From the NCBI GenBank assembly GCA_019912965.1, contig JAIOHM010000195.1, forward strand, positions 1-59,225: a stretch of 59,225 nucleotides of DNA, given 5' to 3'. The notes below the pieces were generated by a model, which saw nothing but the letters and a program-made list of their open reading frames with translations, was not told where the DNA came from and did not search any database. Every line of letters begins with the position of its first letter. The stretch's first letter is position 1. The translations under genes and the position numbers were made by a program. Source of the stretch: Anaerolineae bacterium. GTDB taxonomy: Bacteria > Chloroflexota > Anaerolineae > Aggregatilineales > Phototrophicaceae. This document shows, in pieces, positions 17,878 through 28,300 of the stretch.

Positions 17878-17960
17878 TTTCGCACTACCCAGCTTTTCAG
17901 GCCGCTATTGCGCTGGCACAAGAAACGTTATACTAAAAGGCGTAACAGAGGGGAAACACG

Positions 17961-19652
17961 ATGCGAAAAACAGGCTGGTTCATCTTCCTGCTGGCGGCGG
18001 CATGGCTCTCGTTCGGCACGGCGCTCGCCCAGCCGCTTCCGGTGCCAGATGTCACTGTACTCATCAACCGGGATGGCGTAAATGTCCGCATTTCGCCAGC
18101 TTTAGGTGCGGATGTATTGGGTTTTGTGCCTGCGGGGTGGACAGCACCCGCCACTGGACGCAGCCCAGATAACCAGTGGATACGAATTGATTTTAATGGT
18201 CAAGAAGGCTGGGTGGGCTTCCCGGTCATCAATTTGTTCGGGGACATCAACACACTTCCGGTGGCTGATCCACGCAGCATTCCTTACGGCGGATTCGAAA
18301 GTCCCCGTTCAGGCGCAACTGACGCTTCTGGCCCGATCAGCGGACGGCTGGCGGACAGCGGCTTACGCTTGCGTGCAGGCCCAAGCACAGCTTATCCGGT
18401 GCTGGCAAATCCGCTGCGCTATACCGTTTTCCCTGTTCTGGGGCGGACGGCGAACAATGCGTGGTTACAGGTGAACTTCAACGGGACGCTCGGTTGGGTG
18501 ACAGCGGGATTTGTGGAGCTTTCTGGCGGCAGTCTGCTTGACCTGCCGATTGATGGCATCGTGGCTTCGGCTGCCCCGGTTTCACAGGATAGTCAGGATA
18601 ATTATCTGGGTACGCTGCGGTTGATGCTGGAACGGCTTAATCTGGCCCAGCCTTCACTGGATTCGATTCGCGGCACATGGACGACGGTCGCGTTGGGTCA
18701 ACGTTCGGCCTGCCAAAACTTTCCGGCACGCCCCAGTGATATCAATATTGCGAACCCACTCCTAGCTGCCAACTTCCCAACACTCGAACCGCTACGGGTG
18801 GACTTTAACAGCGCGATGACGCAGGTGCGGCTGGCGGTTGATTTGTGGATTGAAGCGTGTGGCCAACCCCAACCCGCTTCGGGTGTGATTGGTGAGGCAA
18901 CAGTGATTGGCGCGCTTAATGCCATCCAGAATGCCGATGGTTTGTTCGCTGATTTACGCCGCCGGATTACCGCCCTGCTGCCCCCAGACCTCGAACTTGG
19001 CGCAAACCAGTGCCTTTTCACCTTCGACGAACAGTTCGATATTCTGGATGTGATCGGCATTGGGCAGGTTATTCAGGGTCAATTTACCCCACGCAAAACG
19101 GCCTTCGGCTATTGTTTCGATGCTCCAGCAGGTGCGGCATTACGAATCGAAGTCCTCACGGTTCGGGGCAATCAATCGCCATTGGTCGCCGTCAGCCCAT
19201 TTGATAATCCAACGCAATTTCTGGCGGTTGGTCGGGCGGTTGCCGGACAAAATCTGATCACGCTCGGCCCGGTACGCATTACCGCAAGTGGACGCTATCT
19301 GTTGATTATTGCTGACCAAGGGGCTGATGGACGTACCGAACCGCTGACAGGCGATTTCGCACTGCTCATCAGCAATGTAGCAGGTGTAACCATCCTCGGC
19401 CCCGGACTAGGTATTGACCCCAATACGGGGCAAGTAATCGTCAATCCTGTACAGGCGATTTCAACACCTGTGCCTGCCGCACTAGCAACAGCTACAGTAG
19501 GCGGCACAGTGGTTTGCCCATCAACGGCGTTTACATGCAGCCAATTGTTCACATGTGAAGAAGCGCGGGCCTGTTTGCAGGCGGGCAACTTCAGCCTTGA
19601 CCCGGATAACGACACCGTGCCTTGCGAGGAAAATCTGTGTACGGGCGGTTAA
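17961..19652 (+). CDS. Secreted protein with two SH3 domains and a C-terminal Excalibur domain
   Basis: A 563-residue exported protein with a signal peptide (residues 1-24, ends TALAQP). The first bacterial SH3 domain (about 31-90) contains GVNVRISPALGADVLG. The second (about 128-190) contains GLRLRAGPSTAYPVL. A central helical region (about 210-345) is of unknown type, and a beta-sandwich of the pre-peptidase type covers about 350-480. The last 45 residues form an Excalibur calcium-binding domain with six Cys and the DPDNDTVPCE loop. GAGGGG precedes the start. It probably binds the cell wall or extracellular matrix. A perfect terminator follows. Confidence 0.83.
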   Translation: MRKTGWFIFLLAAAWLSFGTALAQPLPVPDVTVLINRDGVNVRISPALGADVLGFVPAGWTAPATGRSPDNQWIRIDFNGQEGWVGFPVINLFGDINTLPVADPRSIPYGGFESPRSGATDASGPISGRLADSGLRLRAGPSTAYPVLANPLRYTVFPVLGRTANNAWLQVNFNGTLGWVTAGFVELSGGSLLDLPIDGIVASAAPVSQDSQDNYLGTLRLMLERLNLAQPSLDSIRGTWTTVALGQRSACQNFPARPSDINIANPLLAANFPTLEPLRVDFNSAMTQVRLAVDLWIEACGQPQPASGVIGEATVIGALNAIQNADGLFADLRRRITALLPPDLELGANQCLFTFDEQFDILDVIGIGQVIQGQFTPRKTAFGYCFDAPAGAALRIEVLTVRGNQSPLVAVSPFDNPTQFLAVGRAVAGQNLITLGPVRITASGRYLLIIADQGADGRTEPLTGDFALLISNVAGVTILGPGLGIDPNTGQVIVNPVQAISTPVPAALATATVGGTVVCPSTAFTCSQLFTCEEARACLQAGNFSLDPDNDTVPCEENLCTGG

Positions 19653-19677
19653 GGTTTTAAGCAATCCATGATGAAAA

Positions 19678-19715
19678 AAGGGCGTTATCCAAGTTGGGTA
19701 ACGCCCTTCATTTTG
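19678..19715 (+). terminator. Intrinsic terminator after the SH3-Excalibur gene
   Basis: A 10-bp perfect stem, AAGGGCGTTA (19678-19687) and TAACGCCCTT (19699-19708), is followed by CATTTTG. Confidence 0.85.
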
Positions 19716-19886
19716 CCACAATCGATTCTACGCCTGTTAAACAGGCAGGAACAGGTAATATTACATTTATTTCAATTAGTACGTTCGGGCTGCTCATCTT
19801 CCTGCCAGTTTTTGCAATAAACCATCCTGAAATGTTTGCAACCCTAGAATCAATCTATCTGCCTCACACTGTAAGGAGAGAGCATC

Positions 19887-20528
19887 ATGCACAATGACCT
19901 TACCCCTCAGTATCTACAGCAGTTAGATACATCCCGCCAAATTTGGAACACAGAAGCCGCTTCATTCGATGAGCAACCCGATCATGGACTGCGTGATCCG
20001 GGCATTCTTGCGGCCTGGACGAAGTTGCTCCGAGAGGCGCTGCCAACTAACCCCGCTGAAGTATTAGATATTGGCTGTGGAACAGGGTCGCTGAGCATTG
20101 TGCTTGCCGGACTGGGCTACAAGGTGACCGGGATTGATTTTTCGCCGGAAATGATTGCACGGGCGGAAGCGAAAGCGAATGCTGCTCGCCAGTCTATCAC
20201 ATTTCAAGTGATGGATGCGGCCTTTCCCCAATTACCCGCACAGCAATTTGATGTGGTGATTTGCCGCCATTTGTTGTGGGCACTGCCTGAACCGGATCAA
20301 GTGCTGCAACGGTGGGTACGGTTGCTCAAACCGGGTGGAGGGATTCTGTTAGTTGAGGGCTTCTGGCATACAGGCGCGGGGCTGCATTCTGAGCAAATCG
20401 TGGACGTACTTCCGGCCTCGCTAGTCAACATTTCTGTTCAGAATTTGAGCGAGCAGGCTGATTTATGGGGTGGTCAGGTGAATGACGAACGTTATCTGAT
20501 TCGGGCTGATCTTCACAGACAAATGTGA
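19887..20528 (+). CDS. Class I SAM-dependent methyltransferase
   Basis: A 213-residue soluble methyltransferase with a Rossmann fold. Motif I is VLDIGCGTGSLS (SAM binding), the post-I acidic residue is in VTGIDFSPEMI, and motif IV lies near FDVVICRHLLWALP. Motif VI is LLKPGGGILLVEGFW. The substrate is not readable; it belongs to the UbiE/Methyltransf_11-type branch. GGAGAG lies before the ATG. The gene stands alone between a terminator and the palindromic repeat at 20539. Confidence 0.85.
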   Translation: MHNDLTPQYLQQLDTSRQIWNTEAASFDEQPDHGLRDPGILAAWTKLLREALPTNPAEVLDIGCGTGSLSIVLAGLGYKVTGIDFSPEMIARAEAKANAARQSITFQVMDAAFPQLPAQQFDVVICRHLLWALPEPDQVLQRWVRLLKPGGGILLVEGFWHTGAGLHSEQIVDVLPASLVNISVQNLSEQADLWGGQVNDERYLIRADLHRQM

Positions 20529-20538
20529 ATTATGCAGA

Positions 20539-20561
20539 GGGGGGGGTCTGAGACCCTCCCC
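20539..20561. repeat. GGGAGGG/CCCTCCC-type palindrome, copy 2
   Basis: A G-run followed by TCTGAGA and CCCTCCCC makes a near-perfect palindrome. It is part of the larger direct repeat (20547-20604 with 21584-21643) that contains the end of the PBP gene. Confidence 0.6.
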
Positions 20562-20604
20562 TACGAAAATAAGTGGTTAGCCGAGGGTCATGCCTTCGCG
20601 CATT
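20547..20604 (-). repeat. Duplicated 3' end of the PBP gene (distal copy)
   Basis: These 58 bases match 21584-21643 at about 90 percent by eye. Read on the minus strand they contain ATG CGC GAA GGC ATG ACC CTC GGC TAA. This is the exact MREGMTLG-stop ending of the PBP gene with one synonymous change (GGC for GGT), followed by the same downstream bases and palindrome. The WD40 gene lies between the two copies. Confidence 0.85.
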
Positions 20605-20619
20605 TTGAGTGATATACCC

Positions 20620-21516
20620 CTATCTCTCTTGGGATATGCTCCACAATTCGATGTTGTATCCGAAACGTCCTCCTATTCCTATTGCAAGCATTGATCCATC
20701 AGGATTAAAAGACAAAGCAGTAATTTCATCAAACCTACCATAAATAGTGTGGAGTGATTCGCCTGTCATAAAATCCCATAATTTGATAGAGGTCTCATAT
20801 ACAGAAGAACCAGCCAAAAACCTTCCGTCTGGCGAAAAAACTGTATTGACAATCCCATCGCCTAGCTTCCCTATTGTATTTATCACTCGTTTCTTGTGAA
20901 CATCCCATACACCAAGATATTCGCCTTTAGATGTAAAAACTAAAAAATTACCATCAGGGCTGTAAACAATTTCTGGAATACCTTCAGTTTCTACCTCTAT
21001 CACCGCTAAAGGAGTGCCAGTCTCAACACTATATTCTGTTATGGCATTGTGCTTTCCAATAGCTATAGCATCTCCAGAGGGTGCAAAACGGGTAAATCCA
21101 TATTCGAATTCCTGCACTATTTCGCCCGTTTGATTATTCCAGAGTCTTACAATCCCTTCTTTAAAACTTGCACTAGCCAAAAGTGGACGTTTAGGACAAA
21201 ACAAAACAGTCGAGACAATCCCTTTATGAAAGGTTAAGGTCTGAAAATTTTCCCGTGTAGGGACATACCAAAGCTTTATCACTGAATCATTACCGGCACT
21301 CGCAAAGAGTTTGCCATCAGAACTAAAATCTAGACAATGAATCAGTTTTTCATGCCCACATAATGTCTGAATGAGTTCGCCAGTTTTTACATCCCATAAA
21401 CAAATACTATCCGGTGACAATCCACCATGCACTAGGAATTCACCTTTGGGGCTAAAAACGATGTTTCCACCCCTATACAAATTAGAGGCAATAGACTTCA
21501 ATTTTTGAATTACCAT
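20620..21516 (-). CDS. WD40-repeat beta-propeller protein (AT-rich insert)
   Basis: A protein of about 298 residues with six or seven WD40 blades, for example SICLWDVKTGELIQTL, SVIKLWYVPTRE, IVRLWNNQTGE, YLGVWDVHKK and SIKLWDFMTGE. Each blade is preceded by an FSPDG- or FSSDG-like strand. It is a protein-binding propeller with no catalytic residues. It has no clear ribosome binding site; ATG 21516 is used and an in-frame TTG at 21558 is possible. The base composition is strikingly low in G+C (20 of 60 in 20701-20760 against 32 of 60 in 21661-21720 of the next gene). It is enclosed by copies of the PBP gene tail, so it is probably acquired. Confidence 0.82.
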   Translation of the reverse strand: MVIQKLKSIASNLYRGGNIVFSPKGEFLVHGGLSPDSICLWDVKTGELIQTLCGHEKLIHCLDFSSDGKLFASAGNDSVIKLWYVPTRENFQTLTFHKGIVSTVLFCPKRPLLASASFKEGIVRLWNNQTGEIVQEFEYGFTRFAPSGDAIAIGKHNAITEYSVETGTPLAVIEVETEGIPEIVYSPDGNFLVFTSKGEYLGVWDVHKKRVINTIGKLGDGIVNTVFSPDGRFLAGSSVYETSIKLWDFMTGESLHTIYGRFDEITALSFNPDGSMLAIGIGGRFGYNIELWSISQER

Positions 21517-21574
21517 AAAGGCTATTATTGCTCTGTTTCGCCTTACCAGCTTAAACAAAAGTGATTAATCAACA

Positions 21575-21598
21575 GGGGAAGGGTCTCAGACCCTCCCC
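21575..21598. repeat. GGGAGGG/CCCTCCC-type palindrome, copy 3
   Basis: GGGGAAGGGTCT and AGACCCTCCCC arms lie just downstream of the PBP stop codon (minus strand). It is the partner of copy 2 within the direct repeat that flanks the WD40 gene. Confidence 0.6.
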
Positions 21599-21613
21599 TA
21601 CAAAAGTAATGGG

Positions 21614-23863
21614 TTAGCCGAGGGTCATACCTTCGCGCATTTCCAGCGGGACGTATGGGCCTTCGCTCCACCATTCGGGATAGGCATATTCGGGGTCGCC
21701 AAAGTAGGCATCCAAAATGCGGCGGACGATTGGGCCAGCGGTTTCTGAACCTTCGCGGGAGAATTCGACCATTGCAGCTATGGCGATCTGTGGGTCATCT
21801 GCCGGGGCAAAGGCGACAAACCAGCCATGCGGTTCACGGCGTCCGGTCTGGGCGGTTCCGGTTTTGCCACATACGGTATAGGTGATGTCGTAGAAGTCGA
21901 AAACGGCTGTGCCGTAGGTTTCATCAACCGTCACGGCGCACATTCCGGTTCGCACAATATCCAGCGCCGATTGGCTGATGTTGAGTTCGCCCACAACATT
22001 GGGTTCGGCCACATAGGTGGGCGCTGCACCGTCCGCACCGCCCACCTGCTGGACAATATAGGGTTGGTAAAGTGTTCCGCCGTTAGCGACCCCCGCCACC
22101 ATATGCGCCATCTGAAGCATGGTGACCTGAATACCGCCTTGACCAATCGCCTCATTAATGGCTTGTTCGACACTGGAAGTCGCTGGCAACGTTCCGGCTA
22201 CTTCCTGCATGACATCGATTCCAGTCAGCTTGCCCAAACCCATGCGCTGGGCATAATTCAGCAAAACATCACTGCCTCTTTCCAGAAACAGCCGTGCACC
22301 CATTTCGTAAAAGAAGGGATTGCATGAAGCGGCCAAAGCCTGCCAAACGGTGATCTGTCCGGCTGGCAGGCTCTTGGGCGAGTCTTCCGGTTCTAATGCC
22401 CGCCAATCGAAACGCGGCGAAGAAGTATCACCAAAACGTTCCCGACCATCCCATTGCAACTGGCAGTCAAAAATATCGCTTGAGTCCATTAAATTTTCGG
22501 CAGTGGCAGCGGTGGTGGTGATGATTTTGAACGTCGAACCGGGGAAATACTGCTGCTGGGTGACGCGGTTGGTAAAGGGCTGGCGTTCATCGTTAAACAG
22601 GCCCGCAATCAGAGTGGGATTCTGTGCCAGCGCCGGGGTATCCGGGTTGAAGATTCCGGGGTCAAACCACGGGAAGCTCGCCATCGCCAGCACCGCACCC
22701 GTTTTTACATCAATGACCACTGCCCCAGCACCGGGGGAAATGCCCTGCGCCGCCCAATTGGGTTCGGCATAATTAAAAGCATCCACAATCGCCTGCGCGG
22801 TTGCCCGCTGTAAATCAAGGTCGATGGTCAGCGTCACAGGCTGCGGATCAGTCCCTTCTCTGCCCCCCAATTCGCGCAGCAGCACACCTGATGGGGACAG
22901 AATCCGCAGCACTCTTTCCGGCTGCCCGGCCAGCGTTTGTTGATATACCGATTCCACTCCGTTCAATCCAATCAGATCGCCGGGTTCATAACCCCGTTCG
23001 CGCCAAGTTTCAACCTGATCAGCCGGAATCTGGCCTATGTATCCGGTGACATGCACCGCGCCGCCGCCCACCGCGTAGTAGCGGGTATCCCGCGGGAAAC
23101 GCCCACTGATGCCACAGGTTGCATCCAGCGCCGCGCCTTCAAGGGCATCGGTTTGAGCGTCAATTTCGCCCAAGTAAAATATGGTATCCACATTGAAGAG
23201 GTTGAAGTAGGCTTGCAGATCATAGCGGCGCTGCTTCAACAAACGTGCCGCCAAGTTCAAGCAATCGTCTACATTTGGCATATTCTGTTGAGCCGTGTAC
23301 AACGCGACCATCGTGCCAGAGGTTTGCACCAGCGGCCGGCCATTGCGGTCAAGAATATCAGCACGAGGCTCCTGCCGAGACTGTACACTCACACGCGACC
23401 CAGCGGCCAGACCATCAAAAATATCCATGCTCGACCAAGCGATGCCCCAACCATTAGGCGATTCAACCAGACGCATGGTTCGGGCGGGGTCGTCAATGGT
23501 GCCAAAAACAGGCGAGACGATACTCAGATCGTAACTTACGGCTGCCGAAGCGCCCTGAAGCTGTGTTTCGCGCAGGGTGTAAGTCAGATCCGTCACCCCA
23601 ATTTGCAGAAAGGTTTCTTCGTAGATGGCCTGAAAAACCGGAAAGGTGTATAAGCTCTGGCTCTGTGAACTGAGCGCAGCATACATATTCTGGTAGTCCC
23701 CGGCTTTCCAGTTATCCAAGAAAGTCTGTACCACATCCTGCGGTGTGCGCTGTTGGGTGATGATCGGCACCGCGATGGGCGCGCCGCCGGATGTGCCTCC
23801 AGCACAACTTGTCAGCAACAGCAGCATAAACAGGACGAAAATTCTTGATCGGACAACACGCAT
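21614..23863 (-). CDS. Penicillin-binding transpeptidase lipoprotein with NTF2-like domain
   Basis: A D,D-transpeptidase that cross-links peptidoglycan outside the membrane. With the start at 23863 (GAGG 6 bases upstream) it has about 749 residues. The lipoprotein signal ends in the lipobox LTSC. An NTF2-like MecA_N domain (about 32-150), a dimerisation domain (about 155-340) and the transpeptidase domain follow. Active-site motifs are STFK (443-446), SCN (513-515) and KTG (667-669). The MecA-like N-terminal domain is typical of low-affinity class B enzymes, so some beta-lactam tolerance is possible (inference). The 3' end of the gene is duplicated beyond the WD40 gene. Confidence 0.9.
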   Translation of the reverse strand: MRVVRSRIFVLFMLLLLTSCAGGTSGGAPIAVPIITQQRTPQDVVQTFLDNWKAGDYQNMYAALSSQSQSLYTFPVFQAIYEETFLQIGVTDLTYTLRETQLQGASAAVSYDLSIVSPVFGTIDDPARTMRLVESPNGWGIAWSSMDIFDGLAAGSRVSVQSRQEPRADILDRNGRPLVQTSGTMVALYTAQQNMPNVDDCLNLAARLLKQRRYDLQAYFNLFNVDTIFYLGEIDAQTDALEGAALDATCGISGRFPRDTRYYAVGGGAVHVTGYIGQIPADQVETWRERGYEPGDLIGLNGVESVYQQTLAGQPERVLRILSPSGVLLRELGGREGTDPQPVTLTIDLDLQRATAQAIVDAFNYAEPNWAAQGISPGAGAVVIDVKTGAVLAMASFPWFDPGIFNPDTPALAQNPTLIAGLFNDERQPFTNRVTQQQYFPGSTFKIITTTAATAENLMDSSDIFDCQLQWDGRERFGDTSSPRFDWRALEPEDSPKSLPAGQITVWQALAASCNPFFYEMGARLFLERGSDVLLNYAQRMGLGKLTGIDVMQEVAGTLPATSSVEQAINEAIGQGGIQVTMLQMAHMVAGVANGGTLYQPYIVQQVGGADGAAPTYVAEPNVVGELNISQSALDIVRTGMCAVTVDETYGTAVFDFYDITYTVCGKTGTAQTGRREPHGWFVAFAPADDPQIAIAAMVEFSREGSETAGPIVRRILDAYFGDPEYAYPEWWSEGPYVPLEMREGMTLG

Positions 23864-23939
23864 AAACAACCTCATCCCACTATTCAGCCGCAACTATAGC
23901 GCCCACCTCCCGGCGAGTCCAGCCATCGTCAGGCAATCG

Positions 23940-23969
23940 TTGACTTCTGAAGAAATTTTGTTCTATGAT
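23940..23969 (+). promoter_or_regulatory. Sigma-70-type promoter of the SRPBCC-PDZ-DinB gene
   Basis: TTGACT (23940-23945) and TATGAT (23964-23969) are separated by 18 bases and lie 41 bases before the start at 24010. Confidence 0.5.
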
Positions 23970-24009
23970 GGTAAAATAGTTCCACCATAGCTTTAGAATT
24001 GAGGGATGC

Positions 24010-25218
24010 ATGTTCACCGAAACGCTTGCCCAGACGTTTACCTTTACCCGCAGCGTAAACGCCCCGTCTGCACTGGTCTACCGTGCCTTCACCAACGCAA
24101 CAGCACTGCGCGAATGGTACGCGGATAATGCCCAAGTTGATGCACGAGTCGAAGGCGCATTATTCCTGTCATGGCACATTGGCTATTATGTGGTGGGCAA
24201 TTTTACGGCGCTTAAACCGGATGAACACGTGGCTTTTAGCTGGCATGGACGCGGTGAACCATATGCTACTCATGTTGATGTTCACCTCGACAAATCGGGC
24301 GAGGGCACACAGGTAACAATCCGGCACAGCGGCATTGGTGAAGGCGAAGGGTGGGCGCAAATTGCCCAACAGTTCCGCGGTGAATGGGAATCCGCGCTGG
24401 AGAATTTACAATCGGTACTGGAAACCGGGCTGGATTTACGCCTGATGCGCCGCCCGATGCTCGGCATCTACCCTTCTCTTCTGGATGCTGCAACAGCAGA
24501 ACGACTCAGCATCCCGGTCAAACAGGGTTTGCTGCTGGATGGTGTGCTGGATGGATTGGGAGCGCAGGCTGCCGGACTTCAAATACATGATGTCATTGTC
24601 AAGGTGGATGGGCATTCCGTCACCGATTGGCCGTCGCTACAAATGGTCATCACGCCGCATAAAGCTGGCGACGTGATCGCCGTTGAATTTTATCGTGGCA
24701 GCCAGAAACAAACTGTACAGATGAAACTTTCCGGTCGGCCTGCCCCGGATGTACCGGCAACTGTAGAGGGATTGGTTGAACGGCTGACGGCTACACAGCG
24801 CACATTGGACAGCGAACTCGACAGCTTGCTGGCCGATGTGACTGAAACCGAAGCTGCTTACAATCCCGCGCCCAATGAGTGGAATATCAAAGAAGTCGTG
24901 GCGCATTTGATCTGGACAGAGCGTTTTAACCAGATGTGGATCTGGGGAAATATTGGCGGGGACGATTCGATTCCCTGGCCGGACAACAACCGGGCACAGC
25001 TTGAACCCCTGCTGGCGGTTTATCCCACCATGGCGGAACTGGTGGCTGAACTCAAGCGGGCGGAAGCCGGGACAATCGCCGCCGTTGCTCATCTCCCAGC
25101 AGCATTTATGAGTCGCAAGTCCAGTTATTTACGGTTGGCGCAGGCTGTGACCAGTTCGGCAGAGCACAGCCGACAACATTTCGCCCAGATCAAAGCAGCA
25201 GCCCAACAAGCCAAATAA
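24010..25218 (+). CDS. SRPBCC (AHSA1)-PDZ-DinB domain fusion protein
   Basis: A 402-residue soluble protein with three units. Residues 5-140 are an AHSA1-type SRPBCC ligand-binding fold (FTFTRSVNAPSALVYRAFTNATALREWYADNAQVD). Residues 150-238 form a PDZ domain with GLLLDGVLDGLGAQAAGLQIHDVIVKVDG. Residues 245-402 form a DinB-like four-helix bundle with NEWNIKEVVAHLIWTE and SRQHFAQIK. The two His residues in those segments fit DinB metal ligands. GAGGG lies before the ATG. I do not know this combination as a named family. It may couple binding of a small hydrophobic ligand to protein recognition and a metal-dependent transfer reaction, which is speculation. Confidence 0.82.
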   Translation: MFTETLAQTFTFTRSVNAPSALVYRAFTNATALREWYADNAQVDARVEGALFLSWHIGYYVVGNFTALKPDEHVAFSWHGRGEPYATHVDVHLDKSGEGTQVTIRHSGIGEGEGWAQIAQQFRGEWESALENLQSVLETGLDLRLMRRPMLGIYPSLLDAATAERLSIPVKQGLLLDGVLDGLGAQAAGLQIHDVIVKVDGHSVTDWPSLQMVITPHKAGDVIAVEFYRGSQKQTVQMKLSGRPAPDVPATVEGLVERLTATQRTLDSELDSLLADVTETEAAYNPAPNEWNIKEVVAHLIWTERFNQMWIWGNIGGDDSIPWPDNNRAQLEPLLAVYPTMAELVAELKRAEAGTIAAVAHLPAAFMSRKSSYLRLAQAVTSSAEHSRQHFAQIKAAAQQAK

Positions 25219-25366
25219 TTCCTACATTGCAGGATGAGCATTTGAGCAGAAAGTTGTAACATTCTCGCTAAGCTCTAACCCTGAATTCGGAAAATTTTCG
25301 TCTCGTGCTGTTGAAAATGTGCCATAATGGTGTTCAAGATTGATTGAAGCCGACAGATGGAAACCA

Positions 25367-28300
25367 ATGCACACACCCCTTGAACACACCCAAAAAGTGG
25401 CCGAGGCCATCAACCAAGCGGAAACTCCCCGACTGGCAACTGAGGCACTGGTGCGCTGGATGGGTGAAAATGTGGGCAATACGCTCGTTGGGCTGCTCAA
25501 TCGGCAGAGCGCAGGGCTTCAGATTTTCACCACACCCGGTTATACGCCACCACCTGAAGTGATGGAGTGGCTGCAATCCGCAGATAGCTGGCTGACATGG
25601 GAACGATGGGAAGGTTTGTACTGGCTGGATGACGACCACCCGATTGAGGGGCTGGATTTTAAAGTGCCGTCGCTGCTGGTTCCCTTGCGTTATGAACAGT
25701 ATTTACGCGGCATTTTATGGGTGGACGGTCGTAAACCGATTCATCAGAGCGGCGGGAATGAAGCCGTTCTCTTAGGGCAAGTATTGGCTGCGCGGCTGCA
25801 TCTTCTGGAAATGAATTCCGGATGGAGCACGCTGCTCACCAGCCTCAATGAATTTGCCCGCGCACTCTCACAAATTTCCAGCAACGAAGACATCTGGGAA
25901 GTTGTTTACGCACAAATCGCGGTGCTGTTCGATACCTCATCATTTTATGTCGGCCTCTTGAATCCGTATGACAACCAGTTGACTCTCCCGCTGGCCTCCG
26001 AAGACGGGATGCTGGTGTATTACGGTTCAATTCCGCTTTCAGGTCTCAGTCGTGCGGTCATCACGCATGGGGTCGCACTACACTTCCGTGATCTGGAAGC
26101 CGAAGCTGACCGTTTAACTGCTTTGAACGTCGAATTCGGTGATCTGGAACCGGGCATGAATGCGCGTTCATGGCTGGGCGTTCCGCTCCGTAACCGCAAA
26201 AATGAGGTGATCGGGGTCATCAGCATTCAGAATGAACTTTCCAATCATTACAGCGACCCGGACTTATCGCTGTTGATGGTGATTGGCGTTCATCTGTCGC
26301 AGACCATCGAAAACCGCCAACTGCTGCTGGCCGAACAGGAACGCCGCAAAATCGCCAGCACCCTGATTGATGTGAGCCAAGTGGTGGGTTCGACACTGGA
26401 TTATGAAGATGTGCTGGAACGCATTCTGGAGCAGCTTCATCGCGTTCTGGAATACGACCGCGCCAGCATTATGCTACCCGCACCCGACTGTGAAGATGGC
26501 AGCCGGATGATTGTGTCTGCCTCACAGGGGACGCAGCGTACACCACGCGGGCAAGAAATCCGGCTGCAAGAAAATAGTCTGAGTATGCGCGTGTGGGTTT
26601 CGCAGCAACCGGTCGTGCTGGACGATATACGGAATCATGCTGATCGCTGGAGTGCTGGTCTGGTTACACCCGCCGCGCACCAGACACGCGCATGGATTGG
26701 TGTGCCGATGGTTATCCAGAATCGGGCGATTGGTTTGATTGCCGTCGAAAAATTCACAGTCGGTTACTACAACGAACGGGATGCATCCACCGCGTTCGCG
26801 CTGGGGCGGCAGGCAGCTATTGCGGTCGAAAATGCCCGGTTACATGCCGAAGCTGCTCTTGCGTTGGAAATATTGGAACAACGCGCGCGGCGGCTGGATT
26901 CGATTCATCACGTTGCAACTTTGTTGAGTTCGACGCTTGACCGCGACACCATCCTGAACACGGCGGCGCGAATGCTGGCGGAACTCTTCGAGTGCGATCA
27001 CTGCGGCGTGGTACTCATCAACGAAAAAGATGGTCATGCTTATGTGGTTGCGGATTACCCAGCACGCGGCATTGTCGGGCAGCGCATCCCGGTCGAAAAC
27101 AATCGCTCTTTTGAAAAGCTGCTACGGGGCAGCATGGCGATGGCGGTCTATGACAGCGATCCAGAGGATGATGGTACACACCAGAGTTTGCGAGAACTGG
27201 GATTCCGTTCGACGCTGTTAGCCCCGCTGATCGTCCATGATGGCGTCATCGGCAGCATCGGGTTGGACAGCATTGCACCGGGGCGAGTCTTTACGCCTGA
27301 AGAACATGAAACCTGCATGACGATTGCCGGACAAGTGGCGCTGGCGCTGAAAAATGCCCAGCTTTATGAGCAGGCGTTGGCGGCTAACCGTCTGAAAACT
27401 GAATTTTTAGCCAATATGAGCCATGAACTCCGCACGCCGCTGAATGCCATTATCGGCTACAGCGAGATGCTGCTGAGTCAGGTATACGGCGAACTGAACC
27501 CCAAACAGAATGACCGCCTGATGCGGGTGAACATCGGCGGCAAACATTTACTGGAACTGATTAACGATGTGCTCGACCTCTCCAAAATCGAGGCCGGGCA
27601 GATGGATTTATCGCTCGCGCCGCTTTCGATTTCGGATGTGGTCTACGACGCGATTGCTGATATTACGCCGCAGGCAGACGCTAAAGGGTTGCGGTTGTAT
27701 ATGCGGATGACGCCCGAACTGCCGCTGGTTCAGGCTGATGCCCAGCGTATCCGCCAGATCATTACTAACCTGCTGGATAATGCCGTCAAGTTTACGGACG
27801 AAGGCAGCGTCACACTGGAACTGAATATCATGCTGCTGCGCGATGGGCAGCCAGCAAATGGTGCAGCAGCTCCCCCGCCCCAATTACGAGTCGTGGATGG
27901 CAAGTGGCTGGCGATTGTGGTGGCTGACACCGGAATCGGCATTCGACCGGACGATCAAAAGCTCATTTTTGAAGCCTTTACCCAAGCTGACGGATCAAGC
28001 GTGCGTAAATATGAAGGTACGGGTTTGGGGCTGGCGATTACGCAGCGACTCGTGAAGATGCATCAGGGTTATATCTGGGTCGAAAGCACAGTGGACAAAG
28101 GGAGCAGTTTTACGGTGCTGCTGCCGCTGGAAGCTGAAACCGAAAAATTATCGATTCAAGAGCCAGCGCCAGACCCCGAACGACCGCTGGTACTTATCAT
28201 TGATGATGACCCCAGCGCACTCCAATTGGTACAGGATTATCTCAGCCTGTACGCCTATCAGGTGGTCAGTACAACTAGTCCGAAGCAGGCGCTCGAACTG

